This document shows, piece by piece, positions 22,401 through 34,400 of a stretch of 64,000 bases of DNA. The stretch is taken from positions 33,491,067 to 33,555,066 of the forward strand of contig CM063441.1 of NCBI GenBank assembly GCA_032191425.1, in the 5' to 3' direction. The notes below the pieces were generated by a model. That model worked only from the letters and a program-made list of their open reading frames with translations, did not search any database and was not told where the DNA came from. Positions within the stretch are counted from its first letter, which is position 1. Each line of letters begins with the position of its first letter. The position numbers were made by a program, and so were the translations under genes. The DNA is from Lymantria dispar (lineage: Eukaryota > Arthropoda > Insecta > Lepidoptera > Erebidae).

Positions 22401-25400
22401 CTTTCTTCCCTGTAGTAATTGATATTTTAAAATTAAAGTAATAATGTACATATATGTAGATTAGAAACAGTAATAACTTTTTTTTTTTTTTTATGGGTAG
22501 CATAATGTTTCGTATTTATTGATTTATACGCGTAGACATTCCATGTTTAAATTTAAATTTTTCTTTAACAATATTTTGCAATCCATACTAATATTATAAA
22601 TGCGAAAGTAAGGATGTTTGTTTGTAACCCTTTCACGCTTAAACCACCGAATCGATTTCAAAAACTCTTTCACCAATGGAAAGCTATAATATGAGGGAGT
22701 AATATAGGCTATATTTTATCCCGGTATACCCACGGGAACAGGAACTACGCGGGTTTAAGTGACTGAAACTGAAGCGAAGCTAGGGCGGGTTGCTAGTACG
22801 AAATAAATCTAAGTATCGCTAGGGATTTTATCCGTGTGGTGACGGAGTAAGAATACTTTCTGAGGTTGTTTGCATGTGGTGGGTTTTGGTGATGCCTTTA
22901 GCATCACCAAACCTCATTGCACGCATTCACACTCCCTTCACTTTCTTCACGGTAGGCAGCGGCGTAGCAAAGGTCTCTGAGCGGTAACAATACTTACCAT
23001 CAGGTGTACTGTATGCTCATTAGCCAACGATTGCAATAAAAGAAAGGCAATGTTTATCTACACGACTGTTCAACTTGTGTCTTGAGGACTTTTTATTGTA
23101 AGACTATTATTCTATAATGTAGGAGGCAATCTTTGAAAAATATCCTTATTATTTTGTTTTAAAACTACTTACCAGACAGAATCATTAGCTCCAGGTTCTG
23201 AGCATCCATACAACAGCATATGATGAGCTGTATGCATTGTCGCATTGGGTTGAAAGCCCACTGAAAACAAAATAAAGTTGGACTGTGTGATCTTTAATAT
23301 TCTTGTTTAACAAACCGGATCAATATCGTAGATAATTTGTTTTACTTCAATAAAATAATACAGCTGTAAACAAGTTATCAAGAGTGGTTCAGAATATAAT
23401 ACTGTAGTACGAACAACTCGAATATAGATAATTAATATAAGAAGAGTTTCAGGGCAGTCTATTTTCGTTCACTTCCCTCGAACAATTTCTGAAAATTTAT
23501 TTTCAAAGAATCCATTAATAGTATTGAAAATTGATGCAATAAGAATTTCGTTCAAATTGGTTTTGTTAATACTTTTGCCTGCGGCATCCTCATCCGGGGT
23601 AGTACAAAACGCTCGCAGAAAATAGACATCTGTGCTGTAACAGTTTGCTTCTATTTCGTATGATGAGCAAGAACTGCGGCCTAAATCTTAAGATAGGAAG
23701 TAACGTGGCTGTGCCCCTGGTATCGCAGAGATCTATGAGCGATGATTACACTTCCTGTTATTTGGACACCCTGCTCGTCTACCACTGATGATAAAAACAA
23801 ATAAGAGTTCTGTTTAACCCCAGATTACGACTTAGGATCCCAATGCATGGAGACATGCTTATAATATTGCATTAAGGAATATTTTTTTTATATATAAAAT
23901 CCATAATTTTTTATATATAAAATATATATATATATATATATAATCCTTATAGGGTATACTGTCTTTCAACTACAGTATACCTTATAGAGTATACCGTCTT
24001 TCAAAAAAAATTTCTTCAGTATACTTTGTAAGAATTTTTTTTTGTATTGCTAGGGACTTTACAAAAATACAGTGAACAGGTAAAAATTACACTCAGAACA
24101 ACAATTTGTGGATCATGCAGTATTGTGTAGATACCCACGATACTGGCATGGTATCTTAACCACTACGCCATTTGTGGATTCAATTTTAAATAGATCCATC
24201 AACCTATCGACATTCAATTTTAGACACAGAACTTCCCAAAAGATATTATCCCATAATAGCTACGGAATTCGTTAGTGGCATTCATCTGGGAAATTAATGA
24301 CACCAATTGTGATCACCAACCGCTTACCGTAGCGATTCTGGCACTTACTACTCTCTATAGTAGAAATATGTCCAATAGTGGAGGTCGACGAATTAATGAA
24401 TAGAAGTATAATACGCCAATTTTTTATTGTTTCTAATCACATTGGGCAACTAATCAATTTCAACTCGACATAATTTTTTCACGGAGTGAAGTAAAGGCTA
24501 AAACTATACACATTTATGTAGTTGAATGCCGCTATAATTGTGAGCATAAAACATATTTTAAGCAATAACAGTTTACATATTTACAAAATTCACATATATT
24601 TTTTACATATTTACAATACGATGTGACTATTAAATATTAGTATTATTAAGGATTTTAACGTAGGTTTTATTATCCATGGTCATATTAGGAAATTAGCAAC
24701 AATAATTTAACATATAATTACTAAAATAACATTGCAATGCATATTATATATAATGAAGGTAATTAAATTACATCTTATCAGATACAGAATTATGTACTTG
24801 AATAACATAAAAATAGATAGACAAAAACAATGTTAATTTTTAATACACATTTTATAATATTTATAAAAAATGTGTACAACATAAGCACAACAGAAGCTTG
24901 TAATTAAATTGTTAAAAAATTGCTATTTAAATTTGAAACCCAGCATTAGTCCTTAATTAATTTTGGTTTACAAAAAGTGTATGAAAATTCTTAGAATATT
25001 TTAAAACGTAAAATACACTACTTAATTAAATAGATGTAGTGAATTAAAATATTTCGGTGCTTTCCGTCCGTTGAAAAGAATACAACGTATTTACATAAAT
25101 AAAATACTGAATTAAATTTGACCGTTTCGTGGAATATATAAGAAAACTATTGTACCATTTATTGAAGTGAAACTTCTTTGGAATCGTTGTGATTTCAAAC
25201 TTGATGAAACGAAAAAGCGAGTCCATAGAGACACAACACGTAAATGTATAGGATTCAGCCGGCGAGAGAATGAGATAAAGGATAGAGGATGAAGGATAGA
25301 GGATAAAGGATAAAGAATAAAGGAGTTTCACTTTTGATATGGCACTTTGTACACACACCCTTTTTTTTATTGGAATGATCTTATCAATTACGACTTCTGT

Positions 25401-28400
25401 CTCATTATAGTTACATGTCATTGTGTATTTACATACACATTATTTTAATTATATCCGAATTAACTGTTGGTGTTAATGTTATCAATTATGTTACACGAAT
25501 TCCCTACTAAACAGAAAATGTTCTCAATTTCATGGGTTTTAAATTTATGAACGCACGCTCTTTAAAATAAAAGTAGTTAGGCTAATCCTTAAAACATCAG
25601 CTATCATCTTGAATCTTTAGTTTCATCAAAATCGCTAAGGCTGTTTCAAAAAATGACAAACAAATATTTTTTTACATTGGTTTTCATTTTTAATACCGCT
25701 TTCAATAAAACATTGATTTTGACATTACAATTTTATTTACCTATCCATTGAAGAAAGTGTCAACTTCCCTACTGAATTTCTAAACTCTTTACAAGTACCA
25801 GGAATGCCATTACACTGCCTTCGTCTGAAAATTGGATCTCCAATGATACTACTCAGAAATCTCAACTCCCCAAAACTATGTAATGGAACGAGGATGATCG
25901 TAAAATAGCTATCGAATAATATCATTGAAGCTGAACTTATTTCTGGAAAGAACAAAGGACACATAGTATTTATACCTAGAATACCACTGATCTCTTCTGA
26001 ATTGCCATTTCAATATAAAAGATTGCAGTTTCCGATTAAATTAGCCTTTAGTTTTACAATTAACAAAGCGCAAGGGCAAACTTTAAAATATTGTATAGAT
26101 AGGTGTATAGATATTTTTGTCAAGATAAATATTTTTATATCAACCTGGGCCAACCGCATCTGAAGCCGTCTGGTTTGTTTTTTTGGGTGCCTGCCGCCCG
26201 GCTCCGTCCGGGGCGACGCGCGGCCCCATAAGCCACTGCAACTCGTCGCCTTCGTCGTTGGGCCGACCACCGGTACAGAGTTCCTTCTCCTCCATGGTCG
26301 GTCCGACGGAATAGCCTGAGGGGTACCCTCTCCTCTCGACGTCACTCTCCCGGGACGTCAATCGCCCTTGCGCTTCAACCTATCCGCGGGTGGCACTAAT
26401 CCTCGGTCTGGTCACCCGCACCCTCGGCTAATGTCGTCTGATTAACAATACATTCACAAGAGGGGTTGATGTCAGACAGGCGACCAGCCAACTGCCAAAA
26501 CTTTCGCATATTGCAAAAGTATAATCGATGAAGAAGATATATGTTATATTGCTTTAACCCCAAATAACTAGGATAAGAGTAGAATGCAAATGTGTACATA
26601 GTGTATAGAGGTACATTTCACGATTATCGAAGGAACCATGTCACACATTTAAATATCAATTCTTTTAAAGGCGAACACGACATCCACGTATATTTTAATA
26701 CTGAACTTGACTATTAATATACTGACTAAATAAATAATTTAATTTCACAAAAAATCAAATTATTTGTTTATTGCCCATATTTCCGTGTGCTGACAGAGTA
26801 AGAATACAATTCACCACCCCCCTTTCTTGACCGTGGGTGTCGTGAAAGACGATCAAAGGAGATATATATGTATATATAAAACATCTATGCAAAACTCGTA
26901 ACAAAATCCTATACCAACACGTCTGACCAGCGTGGTATAGTAGACCAATTTCCTTCTCATAGTGGATGAGGCTCGACCCCAGCAGTGGGACATATATGAG
27001 TTGTGATGATGATTTCCCATAAAATAAGAGTGGCATGTGATAATAATTGCACCAATTTAATGGTTTTGTCAACCATAATAGTAACAATGAAAACAATATG
27101 TAATGGTGACCTTAAGATGTGTATTTATTAATTATCACACGCCTTTGTTTCTAATTTGTAATATTTTTTATCTAATAACCACAATTTTAATCGTCTTTTA
27201 AATTGTAGACGAGGAAGTGTCTTAAAATGCTCTGATAATCTATACAAATAAATAAAATTGAAGTGTCTGTTTGTAATGTCAAAATACTGGGCTTTTTTCA
27301 TACTCACACGGTTATTTCAACGACACCTATGCCTAAAATAGTTTAAAATTTTTTTGTTAGTCTGTTTGTTTGAGATAATCTTCAAAACGGCAGGACCGAT
27401 TTTGATAACATTTTGCTGCCAGGTAGCTGTCTACATAAGGAGTAACTTAGGCTATATTTTATCCCAGTATTCCCATGCAAACGAGCACTATGCGTTGCTA
27501 GTTTGTTATAAACTAATATGCACATGGAATAGCAATTTTAATGAACTCGGTAGTACTTGTTATAAATTTATAGATATTACGATATATCTAAATTAAATGT
27601 ACTCTAAACATACCTATGTAGTAATTGGCATGAGGTGAAATCCTGATAGGCGTGCATAAGTAGAGTTCATCCTGAAACAAGAATATAATTGAAGAAAATG
27701 TTTGAAGAGTTAGAATGTATAGAGGAATGTATGGAGTCGTTTACCAACCTCTCATGTTACGTGTCGTGAGTTCGATATAATACTTATTTATGTAATCTAT
27801 AGATAACTATGAGCCTGAATGTAATTTATATCTGTTTATTGACGTGACAACGTCTTATAATTCGATGGAGCCGGCTGCACACACGAAAAAACATGACGTA
27901 TGCGGCGTTACCTCGCTCTGAGGCGTTCCATTTAAGGCTTGATCCATACAAAATATCTATCAAACAAATAAAATTTTCTTTTGAAAAATGAAACCATTCC
28001 ATCAGTATTTTCTTATGACGTTGTCACGTTCAACTATCGTCAGTAAACCGACTTTACAGACAACCGATTTTTTTATGTTTGTGAAGTCCTCCGCGACATA
28101 CGAACTTTTCTTTTGCGTATTACAATTGCTTGCTGCGGAATTATACTAAAAACAAATATAAATTATAGTGACTTTAATATTCTTAATAAGTTTTACAGAT
28201 ATAAAATATATACATAATTCTATGGTAGATTTTGGTTCCATGAAATAATTTATGAATAGAGATTATTGACCATGATACTATTATTCCTCATGACGGGGTT
28301 AAGAATGTTATGTGTTACGATCCCTTTCTTGTGGCAGTTTTAAAATCGACAGAGAATTCCGGTGCATCAAATCACTGGAAAAAATATAATATTAACTGCG

Positions 28401-31400
28401 ATTGTGAACTACTCGCAAAGAGTGTCGGTTATGATATTAGGTATAGCTACGTCCAACAGTAGGCATTTATAGTCTGGGTGTTACTAATGAAAACGTAACA
28501 GAAACTAGCTGAAATTTTGACAGGGTATGATGTGGACACTCCACGTTCTATCCATCCGGGGCAGCTCGTGGCCTCATAACCTACCGAATGCCCTTCCTAT
28601 TACTATTGGGCTGACCACTGGTATCGATTCCTTGGCCAGCCCAGCGGGTTAATTTTTAGGTATCAGCCCCGTCGAAGTGGACAACAATCTAGCTGACCTA
28701 ATTTTATTTTATAGTAACAAATAATAAAAATGTGTGTGGTAAAAGTGCTGTGTGGTAGCGGCTTCGAATACTACCAACCCTTGCTTTGCTCGTGGGTATC
28801 GTAAAAAACGACTAAGAGCCCAAGATTCATCCGGACCAACTCCATCTGGTACCATTTGTGTCAACGATTACATTCCCAAGGAGGGTTGACGACATGTAGG
28901 CGGCCGGTCATAAAAGTCATTGCCGAAACTTTTTGCAATATGTCAAAACAGATGACATATTGCGTCGACCCCAAGTAATTGGGATAAGAGCAAGATGATG
29001 ATGAGTAACAAATAATAAAAATTAAATTCCTAGAAACATCCTGCCATCTATTTGTGAATCTAAATTATTCATTAAAATACATAAAAATATTCAGTGGCTG
29101 ATCTTTTATTTTTGTTCAGCGATAAAACCCCAGAATAAATTGAATCAGTTCTAAAAATAGATTAATATGAAGGCGTAGCGTCCTTCAATGTTCTATTGAA
29201 TGAGTTTACGCCTCCACACAAATGAAGTTAAGGGTTGATTCATACTGTTTTACAAATTGATAACTTGTATTATTATATTTTACTATGGAAATGAAACTAA
29301 ATCGAAAAGAATCTTTTTGGAAATAATTTAAAATTGATCCCCGAATGTCAATCCAAGCTGGCGAGACGCGGGGACGCGAGCTCCAGCCGCCATCTTGGAA
29401 AACATTCGCATTCATACTCCCTTCACTTTATTCACAGTAGGTAGCGGCCCAGCAAAGGTCCATGAGCGGCAGTATCACTTACCACCACGTATTCTGTTGC
29501 TTCTTTGCCACTAACAGCAATAAAAGTGATAGGAAATGTGATTATCTACAAAGACGATATCTAAAATGTTAATCGTACGATGCACGGTTACAGAGATATT
29601 TAATGAAACGAGTTTGGTAAGATGGCGCCTGATAGAACTTAGTATCTATATGTGGTATTGAAACGTTCATAATTCCTCGTGTGATGATTACAATGTGCCA
29701 TCACTTCTTACAATCCCATGGGTATGTGTAAAAACACCGGAATATCGTGTCTGTTTTTTTTTTTGTTTTCGGCTACGGTCAGCGCATCCGCCACCCAGCT
29801 CCATCCGGGATGGCGCACGGCTCTGTAACCCACCCTGTAGCACGTCGCCTTCATTGTCGAACCGACCACCGGCGCAAAGTTCATTGCCTTCAGTGGTCAG
29901 TATTGTATCCACTAGCATCACATTGTGACTTTATGCATTTTCGAGCTGTCTTAATGTTTATTTCTTTCGCCGTATACGAAAATCAGGTATGACATTTACA
30001 AAATAAAACATTGTATGTCTTTTCTTCCTTTCTAAAAAGCCGCCTAAGAGAGCACAAAGTAAGTGGATAGTAGTAATTTCCTGGGAAGCCCATAATATCA
30101 ATTGCGATAGCGATAATATCAGTAGCGATTATTGACATTATCCCTCCTTCGTGAAAAGGTTTATCTCCAATAGTAAATCTGCTAATGTTGATGGATGGTT
30201 AACAATAGATATACACGAAAGTTTAATATTATTTATCATCATTCACAATTTTAGCTGATATACGCCCCACTGTTGGACTCAAGCCTCCTCTACAATAGGA
30301 GAGAAATTGACCTACTATACCACGCTGGCCAGACGTGTTGGTACAGGGTTTTGTTTCGAGTTTTCCTTTTCTTGCATAGATAATATATGCATTTTTAATC
30401 CCTCAGTTGTCTTTTAAGACCACAGGCCAAAAGAGGGGAGTGGTGAGTTGTATTCTTACTCCGTCACCACACGGAATATTATGTATCATAAGTAGGTATA
30501 CAAAAATAAAATTGTACAAAATTAGACGGTACTTATAAAGCAGGACAAATTTCACAGGTCACAGCCAAAGGACACCCCCGCAATTTGATGTTATAATAAA
30601 ACATATCTCCATTGACCTTTAAATTTATCTCAAGAGCCTTTATCTATATGAACTATAATTGTTGAAGTGTTTATTTGTTTTGATGAGTGAGGGATTTACC
30701 GCAGATATTGTGATGTACTCAGCGCTCGATTTCACAAGTCTATCCATTCTTGCGAGTTAAAAATAGGGGGCACGTTACGACCCACCGCCTTTCCAAGGGA
30801 GTCGTGAACTTCGGCTTTCAGATCACCTAGCGAATGGTTAACAGCAAACTTTTGGGCAATTTAAGACGATAAATGCGACCGCCAATCCGGCTGCTAAATG
30901 TGTAATTACGACGTGATCCAACCCGGAGGAGGGTTATGCTAAATAGCGGACTTTAATAGATTAGCGAATGGGTCCATCAATTCATCCAGCAAGATTTAAT
31001 ATCAAGATCATCTTAGCAATTATTTCCTCATATCTCAATTAGGTTATTAGTGTTGAAGCAATATGGTCCTTAGGCTCATTCCTAATACATGTCATCTCTA
31101 TATTTAATTTTTTTCACAAGTACATATACCAGATGTGATCTTGGAGTTTGCTCCTCTTCTAACCATATCATATCTCACATTATCCTTACATTATTTCTAT
31201 GTTCATCCTTTGCTTAAGGCTTGCCGACATTTATAGTAATTAATTCTTCGTTACTTTCATCCGCCTCAACACATGTCTGTATGAAACGTTCATCCTTTCA
31301 TTTTTCTATAGTGGAACTGGGCCTGTACCATAGTCCAACGCTACCTAACGCGGTCATCGGAGTGGATATTGCCACTACCGTCGCCCTTGGCACTCGAGTA

Positions 31401-34400
31401 AGATGTTATACGCTTATCGGGAAAGCCCTGCTCCTCATTTTCTTAGAGAACCCTTAGGCGATTTTTACGACTTCTAGGGGCAAGTAAAAGGGGTTACAAC
31501 GATAAGTGTATTCGCATCCTCCCACCACGTAGGCGTTTACGTAGGCGCTACCAGTAGGCATAGCTTATTAGCCACCCACGATATATAAATTTAACACAAA
31601 TGAAACTGCAAGTACTTCCAGTTATTCGAATAATAAACTTGAAGTGGTTTGCATCAAATATCACCCAATACATGATAGGGATTATTAGTAGATAAAAGCT
31701 TGATATTAGAAAGGTAAATTGGTATGCACCAAAATATAGTGGAACTAGTAAATTATCAGCTTGATAAATGAAACTAATATATATGAACTGTGTTATACAA
31801 TTATATGAACTTTTTTCCATCCTTTATCAGCTTATGTTACCCATTCTTGGAAAGAAACCCCTTCTGTTGTATATAGACTCCCCTAAAAGGATATGCCATA
31901 ATCGCCACACTTGCAAGTAAGTTAGCGATCGCGGTTGGTGTTAAGAATTACTTCCAAGCAAATGGCGCATGGTGATTTCTTAGCTCGTTTTCCAGGTAGT
32001 TTTATGACTCCTATAGGAAAAGTAGGGGTGATGACACTTGTATTCTTAACCCATTACCACATGGAATAATTTTTTTTTAAGAAACTAATATTATCCCAAA
32101 CAAGGCCTTTATAATAGAAGTGAAGTTAGCCTACTACTTCAGACTAGACCATAACCTAACATCATGATAATGCCTCTAAAAGATCAAGGCTATCTTGTTT
32201 CTATAAATACTCACGGTTTATAGATCTAATTACTTCAGATTAAGCTTCAGATTTCTATCATACATTTCAGGCGTAGCCAAAGAATAAAATACCTAGTCAT
32301 CATCTCAGTCTATAAATGACCCACTGTTGGGTTTAGACCTTCTCCATAATGGGAGGAGAATTGACCTACTATTCCACGCAGGTCAGACACGTTGGAGTAA
32401 GGTTTTGTTTCGAGTTCTCTTCTTGCACAGACGTTATATGCTCATTATATCCCTTAGTCGTCTTTTACGACATCCACGGGCAAGATAGGGAGTGGTGAAT
32501 TGTATTCTCACTCTGTTGGTTTAAATATAGATATTGAATGCAAGAAAACATTCTGGAAAGTACCACAAATTATAATACAAATTAGACATTTATTTTAAGA
32601 CATATTATCTTAAACTAGAAATGTAACATTTAAAACGAAGTGTTAGAGCCATGCTGCTTACTATTTTCTTTCTGCAATCATAAATGACCTGCTCGTCCGG
32701 GGTAGTAATACACTCTCACAGACAGACATCATTTGCAATTACAGCAGCAAATTACTATACTTAGTTTTACTTTCTTACATTGAGCCAGAGAACTAAAAGG
32801 CGAAATCTTTATGGTATATTCTGCCTGTGCCCATGGTATTGCAGAGTTCATTAGCAGTTACACTTCCAAAAAATATAACCTAATTATGTGAGCTGTTTAG
32901 AGAAAGAGGGGATCAGTCAAAATGCAATGCTTGAATAAAATTGGATTTAATTTTGTACTACACCAAATTGGAGCCACAGAGTTAAAAATTAGAAAAAATT
33001 GTTTAATGGTGGTATCACATGTTTAATTCAATACCGTCACTAAATGAAATTTTCAAAAAACTGTTTTTAATGTCATTTGCTGAGCACTGAATTTATTTAT
33101 TGCTTCAATTCCTATATTTTAATTCTACTTAACTTTTTCACTTTTTTATAAAATGGTAGTATTGTATCATTATTTTTTTTAATTATTTAAATCCACTAAT
33201 GAATAATAATTAATATGAAAAAATATATGTTTTATTAAGAATAATAGTTATTAATAAAATAAAAACAATTATTTCTGAAAATCTAATATAGGGTATATTA
33301 TTATATCAGTTAAGGATTGCCATAAATTTTTAAATAGCTTTCCTGCATAATCTCATACTCAAGTGTTTTGCCTGATCTGCCATGGAAATTAATAACAAAA
33401 ATATTTTATTCTATTTATGTCATAAAATATGTCTGTTTATCAGGAGCTAAATTCATTTACAGAGAGAGGGAGAAACTAACTTCCTAAACCACTCTCTTCT
33501 AATGATATTTTCTGCTTTCTTATATCCATTTTTTATATTTCACAACACCCAAGAGGGACGGTATATGTGACGGATTTACCTCTTCTTACAGAGGCATGTT
33601 TTTGGTTTTGAAATAAGAATAGATTTTTACACTTTTAATAGCATAAAATCACTAACATATCTGGTTAGTATTAAATAGGCTTTTGAGCCATAAGCTAAAT
33701 GCTGTAGTGACAGAGTAAGAATACAATTCACCACCCCCTTTTTTATCCATGGATGGTAGTGATACACGACTTAGGGATGTAATATGCAGATAGAAATCCG
33801 ATAGTTGGTATAGAAGGAAAACTTGGAATGAAGCATGTACTAACACGTCTGACCAATGTAGTCAATTTTCTTCCTATTGTAGAGGAGGCTCGGGTCCAAG
33901 AGTGGGATGTATATGAGCTGAGATAATGATAATGAAATAAAGAATTAATTTACATTTAAATAATAATTTACTTTCTTACATTTATAATGAGTTAGGTGTA
34001 TATTTTTTGGAAATTAAAATAATGAACTACCCAATGGATCCACTAGGAAATAATGTACTTAAGGAATAGGGTAAACTACAGTTAACAATAAACAACGGCT
34101 TTCCCAACAAGGAATGATATAAGGCAGAGAATTAGTTCTTAAATTTCGCCTAAGCCTTTAGAGCGGGGATTCCAAATGTGTGTTCCGCGGAACCAAGGGG
34201 TTCCGTAGAATATTCATGAGCGTTCCGCCAAAATTAAATAGCTTTTAATTTCAGTAATTCAGCTATGAAATAATACCAAGGTATCTTTTGATATGGGGTT
34301 CCATAAAATAAGGGTATTCCGATTGGTGTTCCGTTATCTTTAAAATTTAGGAACTCCTGCTTTAGAGTATGTGTTTTTATTTCAGGCATGATCAGAAAGA

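Noticed and set aside
25044..25421. 125-codon ORF on the minus strand in intron 2
   Set aside because: It runs through a simple AGGATAAAGG repeat, has no recognisable domain and no splice context.
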